Assembly (NCBI GenBank): GCA_013203595.1
Contig: JABMNT010000065.1
Span: forward strand, 1-64,000
Source: Rhodospirillales bacterium
Lineage (GTDB): Bacteria; Pseudomonadota; Alphaproteobacteria; Rhodospirillales; Casp-alpha2
Reading direction: 5' to 3'
Length of the DNA stretch: 64,000 bases
The translations under genes were made by a program, and so were the position numbers. The notes beneath the pieces were generated by a model. It did not search any database and had not been told where the DNA came from. It was given only the letters and a program-made list of their open reading frames with translations. Positions 27,569-36,445 of this stretch are shown here, piece by piece. The first letter of the stretch is position 1. The number at the start of each line of letters is the position of its first letter.

Positions 27569-30307
27569 ATGCTGTCGCTTGGCGCTCTCACCTTTGCCTA
27601 CCCGGCGGCCTTATTCGGGTTTGCGGTGCTGGCCGTGATCTGGTGGTTTTTACGACTGACTCCACCGGCGCCGCTGCGTGTGGCGTTTCCGCCGGTCCGG
27701 TTGCTGGCAAACCTGATCCAGCAGGAAGAAAGCCCGGCGCGTACCCCGCTGTGGCTGTTGCTGTTGCGACTGGCCCTGGCCTCTGCGATTATTCTCAGTG
27801 TTGCCCATCCTCTGCTGGATGCCCATGCACCGCTGCAAAATCAGGGGCCTGTATATATCCTTCTCGACGATGACTGGGTGGCGGCAACAGACTGGGACAA
27901 ACGCCGGTCATCGCTGTTGCGACTGGCCGACCAGGCGGAACGTGAAAACCGCTCTGTCGTGTTTGCAACCACCGCGCCCAGACCTTCTTCGGTCCGTGCC
28001 GAACCGCTGTCGCTGCTGTCTGCCGCAGACGCCCGCAAACTGTTCGGCGCGATTCAACCCAAGCCCTGGCCATCAAACCGTCAGGCGGCGTTGGATCAAC
28101 TGAGTGCCTTGTCCGCGCGCACCGCAGCAACCGCCGGCACTGTGTTCTGGCTGACCAATGGCGTTGCCGAACAGGAGCAGGACGAAGATCCTTCGGCGGT
28201 GACGGCAAAAACCATCAGCGCCCTGCAGAAATTGGGGCCGGTGACGGTGCTGACCGACGGCAGTCTTCGACTGCCCGTCACCCTTGGCGAGCCGGTTTAT
28301 GAAAATGGGAGTTTGACGCTTACCTTAAGGCGCAGTGTCGATCAGGGCAGTGTCGGTTATTTCCTGCGGGCCTTTGGCGAAGACGGCCAGGTGCTTGTCC
28401 GCCGGTCGGTGGTGTTTGAAGCCGGTGATCTGGAGACCGAAGCCGCATTGCGGCTGCCATCGGAGCAGTTTAATCGCCTGACCCGCGTCGACATCGAGGC
28501 CGCCGGTCATGTGGGCGCCGTATTGCTGTTTGATGAGCGCTGGCGGCGTCGGCCGGTCGGCCTGGCAACAGCCGGTGCGGGCGTGCCGGTACAGCCGCTT
28601 TTGCGCGAGCATCACTATCTGGCGCGCGCACTTGAGCCCTTTACGGAAGTCAGGGAAGGTTCGGTCGAGGACCTGTTGAAACGCGAAATGGCGATTCTCG
28701 CCTTGACCGATTCGGGCGTCATATCGACCCGGGATCGCAATGACCTGCAGGGTTGGATTGCCAAAGGTGGCGTGCTGCTGCGTTTTGCCGGGCCAAATCT
28801 GGCGCAATCGGGCAACCAGGAAAATGGCGGCCTGCTGCCGGTTCGCCTGCGCGCCGGGGACCGGGAAATCGGTGGCGCCATGTCCTGGGGCAAACCGGCG
28901 ACCTTGGCTCCGTTCGGTGAAGAAAGTCCGTTTTATGGGTTGCCCATTGCCAAGGACGTAACTGTGCGCCGGCAGGTCCTGGCTAGTCCGTCTCTGGATC
29001 TGGCTGAAAAAACCTGGGCGCGCCTGAGTGACGGGACACCGCTTGTAACGGCGGAACGGCAGGGCAACGGCTGGTCCATCCTGTTTCATACAACTGCCAA
29101 TGCCGAATGGTCGAACCTGGCCCTGTCAGGCATGTTTGTCGACATGTTGCGGCGTATTGTCGGGCTGAGCCAGGGCGTATCAGGCAGCGGCGACGGACCG
29201 CCGCTGGTCGCCATCGAAACACTGGATGGTTTTGGTGTGGCCAGTGATGGCAATGTGGACGCCCAGTCGATCGCCCAGAAAGACTTCGAGAAAACCCGTG
29301 TCTCTGCCGACCACCCGCCGGGTGTATATGGCGATTCCGGGTCCCGGCGGGTTCTCAATCTGTCCGTCGGTGCTGACCAATTGACGCCTCTGTCGGCCCT
29401 GCCTGTCGGTGTTGATCAGATCAGCTATGAGGCGCAGACGGAACGCGATCTGCGCCCCTGGCTGTTGCTGGCGGCTCTGGTTCTTTTCATTATCGATTCA
29501 ATTGCCAGCCTGGCCTTGCGCGGCCTGTTGCCCATGCGCCGGGCGATTGCCGGGCTCGTCTGGGTTCTGGTGCTGGCCGGGTCGGCTGGTCATACGGCCA
29601 AGGCCAATGAGGATTTCGCCCGCGCCAACAGCCTGCAGACCCGTCTTGCCTATGTCATCTCCGGCGATGAGCAAGTGGATGAAACCAGCAAACGTGGCCT
29701 GACCGGACTGAGCGGCATTTTACATGACCGAACGGCGGCTGAGTTGGGGTCGCCGCAGGCGGTCGACCCGGGGGTTGATGATCTCAGTTTTTTCCCGCTC
29801 CTGTACTGGCCCATTGTGCCCGGTTACCGGTTGCCAAATGACCTGACCGCACAGCGTGTGATCCAGTATCTGCAGGGCGGCGGAACGATCCTGTTTGATA
29901 CCCGCGACCGCTCCGGCGGTGCCAGCGCACTGGCGCTGCGGGAACTGGCTTTCGGGCTTGACCTGCCGCCGCTGGTGCCGGTGCCACGGGATCATGTGCT
30001 GACTCGCTCCTTTTACCTGCTGGATGATTTTCCCGGTCGATGGATGGGCGACGGGGTGTGGATTGAAAAAGCCGGTGAACGGGTCAATGACGGTGTCGCT
30101 TCGGTGATATCGGGCAGCCATGACTGGGCCGCGGCCTGGGCGGTTGATGACGCACAACGGCCGCTGTATCCGGTTGTTCCCGGTGGCGAAAGGCAGCGCG
30201 AACTGGCCTATCGGTTTGGCGTCAATCTGGTGATGTATACGCTGACCGGCAACTACAAATCCGATCAGGTTCATCTGCCGGCTATCCTCGAGAGGATCGG
30301 GCAATGA
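27569..30307 (+). CDS. BatA-like/DUF4159 large membrane protein
   Basis: A 912-residue inner-membrane protein. The N-terminus is the BatA/aerotolerance-regulator type with two membrane helices (about 10-28 and 62-80). A VWA-like domain follows, but its first strand reads ILLDDDWVAA, so the metal-binding DxSxS is lost. A long periplasmic or cytoplasmic central part leads to two more helices (about 630-690), and a DUF4159 domain at 700-912 resembles a Rossmann/GATase-like fold (RVIQYLQGGGTILFDTRD). It overlaps the next gene by ATGA. The family is conserved beside MoxR but has no established activity. Confidence 0.82.
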   Translation: MLSLGALTFAYPAALFGFAVLAVIWWFLRLTPPAPLRVAFPPVRLLANLIQQEESPARTPLWLLLLRLALASAIILSVAHPLLDAHAPLQNQGPVYILLDDDWVAATDWDKRRSSLLRLADQAERENRSVVFATTAPRPSSVRAEPLSLLSAADARKLFGAIQPKPWPSNRQAALDQLSALSARTAATAGTVFWLTNGVAEQEQDEDPSAVTAKTISALQKLGPVTVLTDGSLRLPVTLGEPVYENGSLTLTLRRSVDQGSVGYFLRAFGEDGQVLVRRSVVFEAGDLETEAALRLPSEQFNRLTRVDIEAAGHVGAVLLFDERWRRRPVGLATAGAGVPVQPLLREHHYLARALEPFTEVREGSVEDLLKREMAILALTDSGVISTRDRNDLQGWIAKGGVLLRFAGPNLAQSGNQENGGLLPVRLRAGDREIGGAMSWGKPATLAPFGEESPFYGLPIAKDVTVRRQVLASPSLDLAEKTWARLSDGTPLVTAERQGNGWSILFHTTANAEWSNLALSGMFVDMLRRIVGLSQGVSGSGDGPPLVAIETLDGFGVASDGNVDAQSIAQKDFEKTRVSADHPPGVYGDSGSRRVLNLSVGADQLTPLSALPVGVDQISYEAQTERDLRPWLLLAALVLFIIDSIASLALRGLLPMRRAIAGLVWVLVLAGSAGHTAKANEDFARANSLQTRLAYVISGDEQVDETSKRGLTGLSGILHDRTAAELGSPQAVDPGVDDLSFFPLLYWPIVPGYRLPNDLTAQRVIQYLQGGGTILFDTRDRSGGASALALRELAFGLDLPPLVPVPRDHVLTRSFYLLDDFPGRWMGDGVWIEKAGERVNDGVASVISGSHDWAAAWAVDDAQRPLYPVVPGGERQRELAYRFGVNLVMYTLTGNYKSDQVHLPAILERIGQ

Positions 30308-32418
30308 ATGCGGCTTCGATAATTTTCACCCCGATGCTGCCGCTGGCCCTGGTTGCCGGCACCGGCCTGGTTGGACTGTTCTTCGTTCTGCTCGGGGTGC
30401 TGAAAGGCGCGCGCGGCGCCTGGTGGCGGCTGCTCGGACTGGCTATTCTGGTGCTGGCATTGCTCGACCCCCGGTATGTTCAGGAAGAACGCACCCCGCA
30501 GACCGATGTGGCCGTCATGGTCATTGACCGGACCGCCAGCCAGAATGTGGGCGACAGAAACGCCAGAACCAACGCGGCCCGGGATCAACTGCGCGAACGC
30601 ATTGCCGCCCAGGCCCATATGGATTTGCGTGAAATCGAGGTGCACGATACGCCGGCCGGGCCAGGCAGCGGTGTCGAGGCCGACCCCGGCTCGAACCTTA
30701 TTCGCGCCCTGCGCCAGGCTGTCGGCAAGATTCCACGCGGCCGGTTTGCCGGCGCGGTGGTGCTGACCGATGGCCAGGTTCACGACGTGCCCGCCGATGA
30801 TCCGGGCGCCGGACTGGACGCCCCGGTCCATATGCTGCTCAGCGGTGATCCCGATGAAAGCGACCGTCGGCTGGTCATTGACAAGTCTTCGACCTATGGC
30901 CTCGTCGGCAAGGACGTGAATATCGAGTACCATGTAGAGGACAAACGCGACGCCCAGTCGCCGGCCTGGGCCGACACCATGGCCGATGTCACTCTGCGCC
31001 GTGGCAACGAGATTATTGCCCAGACCCGGGTGCCGCTGGGTGTGCATGACACCATCACCTTCCCGCTCGACCGGGCCGGTCCCAACGTCTTTGAACTTGA
31101 CGTCAAGCCGGTCGCGGGCGAATTATCGACCCTGAATAACCGGACACTGGCCGTCATCAACGGGATCCGGGACCGCCTCAAGGTGCTGCTGGTATCAGGC
31201 CAGCCGCACGCTGGCGAGCGGACCTGGCGGAACCTGCTGAAATCAGACCCGTCTGTGGATCTGGTGCATTTCACGATTTTGCGCCCGCCTTCGAAAGATG
31301 ACTTCACGCCGCTGAATGAACTGGCACTTATTGCCTTTCCGATCCGCGAGTTGTTCGAAGTCAAATTGAACGAATTTGATTTGATCGTCTTTGACCGCTA
31401 TGTGGTCCGCGATATCCTGCCCCCCAGTTATCTGCGCAACATCAGTGACTATGTGAAACAGGGCGGGGCCTTATTGTTGTCGGTGGGGCCGGAATTCGCC
31501 AGTCCCCGCAGTCTGGCGCAGACACCGCTCAATACAATACTGCCGGCAATCCCGACCGGCAGCGTCAGCGAGACCGCCTTTCTACCCTTGCTGTCGGATA
31601 CGGGCCGCCGCCATCCCGTCACCAACGGCCTGCCTTCGCTGTCTCCCATCAACCGTCAAAACCCGGGGGCGCCGGGCTGGGGGCGCTGGTTCAGGCTGAT
31701 CAATGCGACCCAGCGGTCCGGCCATACCCTGATGAACGGCGAGGACGCGCATCCGCTTCTGATTTTGGAGCGGATCGACAAGGGGCGCATGGCCCTGATG
31801 CTGAGCGATCATATCTGGCTATGGGCGCGCGGTTATGAAGGCGGTGGCCCGCAGGCCGAGTTGCTGCGCCGGCTGTCGCACTGGTTAATGAAGGAACCGG
31901 ACCTGGAAGAGGAAAGTTTGCGGGCCGAAATGCGCGGCCAGGAAATTCATGTCCGGCGGATCAGCCTGTCTCCGGATCTGCCCGAACTGACAATCACGGC
32001 GCCGTCAGGCAACCAGTTCTCGGCACCGACCAAGGCCGACCCAACGGGAACGGCGACTGCTGTGATCCCGGCAACGGAAGCCGGGCTCTATGTGGTCAGC
32101 GACGGCCACTTCGAAGTGCGCGTTGCCTCAGGCGCCCTGAACCCGATTGAGTATTCCGATCTGCGCACTACCGGTGAGCGGATGGAACCGGTCGTCAGCG
32201 CGACCGGTGGCGGCACGTTCTGGCTTAAAGATGGGTTGCCCGATATCCGGCCGGTGCGCGCCGGGCGCAGCCGGGTCGGAAAGGGCTGGGCCGGACTGCT
32301 CGAAAACCAGGCCTATGTGGTTTCCGGGGTTCGCCAGATCTCGCTGATTCCGCCGCTGGCCCTGTTGTCGCTGGCCCTGCTTATCCTGATGATGACCTGG
32401 TGGCGGGAAGGCCGCTGA
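30304..32418 (+). CDS. Membrane protein with degenerate VWA and glutamine-amidotransferase-like domains
   Basis: A 704-residue protein. Two N-terminal helices lie at about 10-55. A VWA-like domain with VMVIDRTAS (D-x-T-x-S) follows at about 70-190, and an Ig-like stretch at about 190-290. A class I glutamine-amidotransferase-like domain begins LKVLLVSGQP near 296 and contains YVKQGGALLLSVGPEF where an active enzyme would have its nucleophile cysteine; none is seen there. A final membrane helix is at about 680-697. It closes the MoxR operon and is three bases from the convergent lysR gene. Probably a non-enzymatic scaffold, by inference. Confidence 0.78.
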   Translation: MNAASIIFTPMLPLALVAGTGLVGLFFVLLGVLKGARGAWWRLLGLAILVLALLDPRYVQEERTPQTDVAVMVIDRTASQNVGDRNARTNAARDQLRERIAAQAHMDLREIEVHDTPAGPGSGVEADPGSNLIRALRQAVGKIPRGRFAGAVVLTDGQVHDVPADDPGAGLDAPVHMLLSGDPDESDRRLVIDKSSTYGLVGKDVNIEYHVEDKRDAQSPAWADTMADVTLRRGNEIIAQTRVPLGVHDTITFPLDRAGPNVFELDVKPVAGELSTLNNRTLAVINGIRDRLKVLLVSGQPHAGERTWRNLLKSDPSVDLVHFTILRPPSKDDFTPLNELALIAFPIRELFEVKLNEFDLIVFDRYVVRDILPPSYLRNISDYVKQGGALLLSVGPEFASPRSLAQTPLNTILPAIPTGSVSETAFLPLLSDTGRRHPVTNGLPSLSPINRQNPGAPGWGRWFRLINATQRSGHTLMNGEDAHPLLILERIDKGRMALMLSDHIWLWARGYEGGGPQAELLRRLSHWLMKEPDLEEESLRAEMRGQEIHVRRISLSPDLPELTITAPSGNQFSAPTKADPTGTATAVIPATEAGLYVVSDGHFEVRVASGALNPIEYSDLRTTGERMEPVVSATGGGTFWLKDGLPDIRPVRAGRSRVGKGWAGLLENQAYVVSGVRQISLIPPLALLSLALLILMMTWWREGR

Positions 32419-32421
32419 GGG

Positions 32422-33309
32422 TCAGCCGTTGGCCAGATTGTCGATCAGGAAATCCACAAAACTGCGGACTTTGGCGGACAGATGGCGATTGGGTGGCCAC
32501 ACTGCGTAGATGCCGATACCGTCAGCCGTATACGGCTCAAGCGCCGTTTCCAGATGGCCCGATACCAGCAGTTCATCGGCCAGAAATGTCGGCACATAGT
32601 GAACGCCGGCGCCGTTGACCGCCGCACAAATCAGGGCATCGCCGTTATTGGATCGGAAATGACCGTCAACCCGGACCGTAAGCGGTCCGTCCGGGTCCTG
32701 GAAATGCCACTCATGGGGGTTCTGGCGGTAATCGTAGAGCAGGCAGCGGTGGTTGACGAGGTCGCGGGGGTGGTCGGGTTTGCCATTTTGCTTCCAGTAT
32801 TCCGGGCTTGCCGCAACAACCAGTTCCGTGGTTCCGAGCTTGCGCACAATCAGTGATGAATCGGTGAGCTGGGCAATGCGAACCCCCATGTCAAACCCGT
32901 CCTCAATCAGGTCGACCTGGCGGTCGTTAAAGGTGATATCAATTTTCAGGTCCGGGTGGCGGGCCATGAATTCAGGTAGCAATGGCGATATTTTGCGGAT
33001 GCCGAAGGATAGCGGTGAATTGATGCGGAGCGTACCGCGCAGGGAGTCGTGCAGGCTGCTGATCGCCTGTTCCGCAGCTTCCGCCTCTTCGACCACCCGT
33101 TTGGCCCGTTCATAGAAGGCGCGGCCGACTTCGGTCAGATGCAGCTTTCGGGTGGTCCGGTGGATCAACTGTACGCCGAGGCGGTCTTCCAGACGCGCGA
33201 TCTGTTTGCTGACCGCTGATTTTGACAATTTCAGATCCGTGGCGGCCCCGGTGAAACTTTCCCGCTCGGCGACCTTTGTAAACACCGCCATTCCTGAAAG
33301 GCTATCCAT
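32422..33309 (-). CDS. LysR-family transcriptional regulator
   Basis: A 295-residue regulator with an N-terminal winged helix-turn-helix (residues 1-60: VFTKVAERESFTGAATDLKLSKSAVSKQIARLE) and a periplasmic-binding-protein-like effector domain. It belongs to the CrgA-like branch by its HYxP/SPLSFGI features. It is divergent from the azoR/GST unit, and 123 bases with repeated operator-like sequences separate them. It most likely controls azoR and GST, and itself, in response to a quinone or electrophile. The effector is a guess from context. Confidence 0.9.
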   Translation of the reverse strand: MDSLSGMAVFTKVAERESFTGAATDLKLSKSAVSKQIARLEDRLGVQLIHRTTRKLHLTEVGRAFYERAKRVVEEAEAAEQAISSLHDSLRGTLRINSPLSFGIRKISPLLPEFMARHPDLKIDITFNDRQVDLIEDGFDMGVRIAQLTDSSLIVRKLGTTELVVAASPEYWKQNGKPDHPRDLVNHRCLLYDYRQNPHEWHFQDPDGPLTVRVDGHFRSNNGDALICAAVNGAGVHYVPTFLADELLVSGHLETALEPYTADGIGIYAVWPPNRHLSAKVRSFVDFLIDNLANG

Positions 33310-33319
33310 GACAACTCCT

Positions 33320-33379
33320 ATTGTGTAAATTTAGAAACAATATTGTTCTAATTACCATGATTGTGTAAATATAGGAACA
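33320..33379. promoter_or_regulatory. Paired 20-bp direct repeats and central dyad: LysR operator candidate
   Basis: Copies at 33320-33339 and 33360-33379 start ATTGTGTAAAT and end AACA, with two mismatches in 20. They are 40 bases apart, about four helical turns. Between and overlapping them, AGAAACAATATTGTTCT (33333-33349) is a near-perfect dyad of the T-N11-A LysR kind. The arrangement suits a LysR tetramer governing both divergent genes. Confidence 0.65.
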
Positions 33380-33432
33380 CGCTTATTTTCCTTTCAACGA
33401 AACAATCCCAGACCTTCGAAAAGGAAACGACC

Positions 33433-34059
33433 ATGACACGGATTTTAGCCATATCCTCAAGCCCGAGCCCGAAAACTTCGAAAACCAGGATCCTGATTGG
33501 CCGGTTTATTGAGGCCTGGTCGGAGACCGATGCCACCATGCAGGTGATCCATCGCGATCTTGGATCAAAGCCGCCGGCCCATCTGGATGCGGAGACAATT
33601 GCCGCCTTTTATACCGACGCCGACAAGCTGACCGCCACCCAGAAAAAACGGCTCAGTTATTCCGACACGGTTATCGATGAGCTCGAGTGGGCGGATGTGA
33701 TTGTAATCGGTGCGCCCATGCACAATTTCGGAATTCCCTCGGCCCTGAAGGCATGGATCGATCAAGTCGCCCGCGTTGGTAAAACCTTCAGATATACGGA
33801 CAAGGGCCCGGTCGGTCTGCTGAGCGGCAAACAGGTGATCGTACTCGGTGCAAGGGGCGGCGATTATTCACCGTCCAGCCAGATCAGTGCCCTCGATCAG
33901 CAGACGCCCTATTTGAGGACGGCCCTTAATTTTATCGGCCTGACGGATACTACGTTTATCTATGCGGAAGCGGTCGCCCGTGACGACGCAGGGCTTGCTC
34001 AGGCGGAAACCGCAGTTCGCGACCATGTGGCAACCCTGGCAACCCTGCAGGCAGCGTAG
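33433..34059 (+). CDS. azoR: FMN-dependent NADH:quinone oxidoreductase / azoreductase
   Basis: A 208-residue flavodoxin-fold enzyme that reduces quinones (and azo dyes) by two electrons. It shows the FMN phosphate loop SSPSPKTSKTR, the conserved PMHNFGIPSALKAWIDQVARVGKTFRY and the VLGARGGDY segment of the AzoR family. The start at 33433 has AAGGAAACGACC upstream. The GST gene follows 14 bases later, so quinone reduction and glutathione chemistry are probably co-regulated by the divergent LysR protein. Confidence 0.93.
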   Translation: MTRILAISSSPSPKTSKTRILIGRFIEAWSETDATMQVIHRDLGSKPPAHLDAETIAAFYTDADKLTATQKKRLSYSDTVIDELEWADVIVIGAPMHNFGIPSALKAWIDQVARVGKTFRYTDKGPVGLLSGKQVIVLGARGGDYSPSSQISALDQQTPYLRTALNFIGLTDTTFIYAEAVARDDAGLAQAETAVRDHVATLATLQAA

Positions 34060-34073
34060 AAAAGGTAAAAACC

Positions 34074-35033
34074 ATGGGACAACTGGTTGATGGAATCTGG
34101 CGCGACGACAACTTTGAGGCGTCACCGGCGGATGGCAGGTTTGTGCGCAGGGCAGCACAGTTTCGAAACTGGATTACCGCCGATGGCGGCGCCGGGCCAT
34201 CCGGCGACGGCGGCTTCAGGGCCGAGGCCGACAGGTACCATCTTTATCTGTCTCCTGCCTGCCCGTGGGCCCATCGGACATTGATTTTCCGCCAGCTCAA
34301 GGGCCTCGCGGCGATGATCGGGGTGAGCTTGGTTGAGCCGGTTGTGCGCGACCGGGGATGGCAACTGGCGGACCGGTCCGGCCCGGTTGCCGATGCCGGC
34401 TATGCGTCGGACATTTATCTGGCCGCCGACCCTTCGTATACAGGCCGGGTGACGGTGCCGATTTTGTGGGATAAACAAAAGGCGACAATCGTCAGCAATG
34501 AATCATCGGAAATCATCCGCATGTTCAATGCGGCCTTTGATGATGTGGGGGCCCGGCCCGGTGATTATTACCCGCAATCCCTGCGCCGGGACATTGATGC
34601 GATCAATGACCTGATCTATGACCAAATCAATAACGGCGTCTATAAATGCGGGTTTGCCAAGTCCCAGGAGGCCTATGCGGAAGCCTTTGTCGCGCTGTTT
34701 GACGGCCTCGATGCGATCGATGCCCGCCTGGCCGAGCGGCGCTATCTGATGGGCGCGCGGATCACCGAAGCCGACTGGCGGCTGTTTACCACCCTGATCC
34801 GCTTTGATGCGGTCTATGTGGGGCACTTCAAGTGCAACAAGCAACGGATCGCCGATTATGCCCATCTGTCGGGCTACCTGCGCGATCTCTATCAGCAGCA
34901 CGGGATCGCTGAAACCGTGCATATGGACCATATCAAGAGCCATTATTACGGCTCCCATGAAAGCCTCAACCCGAGCCGCATTATCCCCCTCGGCCCGTCC
35001 CTGGACCTGGACCGCCCGCATGGCCGCGGGTGA
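34074..35033 (+). CDS. Xi-class glutathione S-transferase (glutathionyl-hydroquinone reductase)
   Basis: A 319-residue GST of the ECM4/YqjG type. The active-site motif SPACPWAHRT contains the reductive cysteine typical of glutathionyl-hydroquinone reductases, which regenerate hydroquinones from their glutathione adducts. The N-terminal G.W segment (LVDGIWRD) and the helical C-terminal domain (DDRLAERRYLMG-like region) fit. It lies in an operon with azoR, giving a matched pair: AzoR makes hydroquinone and this enzyme clears glutathionyl adducts. Confidence 0.92.
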   Translation: MGQLVDGIWRDDNFEASPADGRFVRRAAQFRNWITADGGAGPSGDGGFRAEADRYHLYLSPACPWAHRTLIFRQLKGLAAMIGVSLVEPVVRDRGWQLADRSGPVADAGYASDIYLAADPSYTGRVTVPILWDKQKATIVSNESSEIIRMFNAAFDDVGARPGDYYPQSLRRDIDAINDLIYDQINNGVYKCGFAKSQEAYAEAFVALFDGLDAIDARLAERRYLMGARITEADWRLFTTLIRFDAVYVGHFKCNKQRIADYAHLSGYLRDLYQQHGIAETVHMDHIKSHYYGSHESLNPSRIIPLGPSLDLDRPHGRG

Positions 35034-35134
35034 ACGGCATTTTATCGGAAACTGGATGCCATATAGAGGTCGGGGATCGCTCGCGTCACCGCCAGGCTTT
35101 TGCGCAGGCAGGGAGGGAAGTAACCCGGTACGGC

Positions 35135-36049
35135 CTATGGCAGATAGTAGGAAAAAAGGTCTTTCGGGGTGATCGCAAGATCGTACATGATTTTTCCGCA
35201 TACCGCCAATACCAGGGCGGCAAGCAGGCCGCGCAGCTGTTCGCCCGGTAATTTTTTGCCGATCCGGGTGCCATATTGGGCGCCGATAACGCCACCGATC
35301 AGGAGCAGCACGGCGAGCGGGATATCCACTGTCTGGTTCATGGTCGCCTGAAACAGCGTCACATTGGCGGTCACGAAAATGATCTGAAACAGCGAGGTGC
35401 CGACGACAATTCCCGTGGGCATTCCCAGCAGATAAACCATCGCCGGAATCATCACGAAGCCGCCACCGACACCCATGATCGCACTGAGAACACCAACCAG
35501 GATCCCCACGGAAAAAGGCAGCAGGCCACTGATATAGAGTCTCGATTTCCGAAACCGCATTTTAAAGGGCAGGCCATGAACCCAGGAATGTTTATGCGCC
35601 TTGATGCGTTGGAGTTTGCCGGTCCTGCGGGTTCGGATGATCGACTGAATGCTTTCGATCATCATCAGCAGACCGATGGTCCCCAGCATCACCACATAGG
35701 AAATCTGGATGACCAGATCAATCTGTCCGAGCGACTGTAACCAGGAAAACAGGTTGACCCCGGCGGTTGAGCCGATAACGCCGCCGACCAGCAGAACCGT
35801 TCCCATTCTGAAATCCACGGTCCCGGCTCGCCAGTGGGCAAGAAATCCCGATACCGAAGAGCCGACAATTTGGTTCGCCCCGGTCGCCACAGCGACGGTT
35901 GGTGGGATTCCGATAAAAATCAACAGGGGGGTAATCAGAAATCCGCCACCCACGCCAAAAATGCCGGACAGCACGCCAATCCCGGTACCTAAACCAAGAA
36001 TTAGAAACACGTTAACGGCAATTTCCGCAATGGGAAGATAGATGTACAT
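35135..36049 (-). CDS. TauE/SafE family sulfite/organosulfonate exporter-like protein
   Basis: A 304-residue polytopic membrane protein with eight or so helices and the two duplicated family motifs: GIFGVGGGFLITPLLIFIGIPP near residue 30 and AIMGVGGGFVMIPAMVYLLGMP near residue 190. TauE/SafE proteins move sulfite, sulfoacetate or related anions, and some bacterial versions handle other small acids. The gene converges with the GST gene (101 bases with nothing recognisable between). The substrate is unknown. Confidence 0.87.
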   Translation of the reverse strand: MYIYLPIAEIAVNVFLILGLGTGIGVLSGIFGVGGGFLITPLLIFIGIPPTVAVATGANQIVGSSVSGFLAHWRAGTVDFRMGTVLLVGGVIGSTAGVNLFSWLQSLGQIDLVIQISYVVMLGTIGLLMMIESIQSIIRTRRTGKLQRIKAHKHSWVHGLPFKMRFRKSRLYISGLLPFSVGILVGVLSAIMGVGGGFVMIPAMVYLLGMPTGIVVGTSLFQIIFVTANVTLFQATMNQTVDIPLAVLLLIGGVIGAQYGTRIGKKLPGEQLRGLLAALVLAVCGKIMYDLAITPKDLFSYYLP

Positions 36050-36445
36050 GAAACACTGTTTAACCGGGTCGATGACCGCCCCGTGACCGATAGGCTGGCG
36101 GTATGAAGCCCTTCCTTACACCTCCCGGCTGGCATTGTAACGCCCTCTTTGTATCACAAAAGGAGATGGCGGGCGCAGGCCGCCGCCGGCATTCCGTGGG
36201 CGGATCCGCGCCCCGGGCGCTGTTTTGAAGCGCGCCCGAAGATGCCGGGCAAGACTTGCCGGGGGTCCGTTCAGGACCGGAATGGCTCCGGCATAATCGG
36301 GCTGAAATCCGGTTAACCTATTGAAATATAAATATAAAAAATGTTGGCACGCGGTATGCATTGAATGAGGCAGATCAATCCGGGTTGTGGAAGATGCGGA
36401 TGATCTGAAAATGTAACGAATGGATCAAGAATAAAGGACGGGAAA
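36050..36445. other. Intergenic region upstream of flgG
   Basis: 396 bases. The left 250 are very GC-rich with several small hairpins (for example GGTCC/GGACC near 36266-36280) and no credible gene; a frame with arginine- and proline-rich output exists but looks spurious. The right part turns AT-rich and holds the sigma-54-type promoter listed at 36345-36360. Confidence 0.5.
36345..36360 (+). promoter_or_regulatory. Sigma-54 (RpoN) promoter of flgG
   Basis: TGGCACG-N4-ATGCA gives the invariant GG (36346-36347) and GC (36358-36359) with exactly ten bases between, the -24/-12 geometry of sigma-54 promoters. Only one core position differs from TGGCACG-N4-TTGCA. An AT-rich tract lies upstream. 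Transcription would start near 36371, about 75 bases before flgG, whose start has AAAGGACGGG. Confidence 0.7.

Noticed and set aside
36116-36361. Small minus-strand frame upstream of flgG
   Set aside because: The product is rich in Arg, Pro and Gly from GC-rich DNA, overlaps the sigma-54-type promoter and has no family feature.
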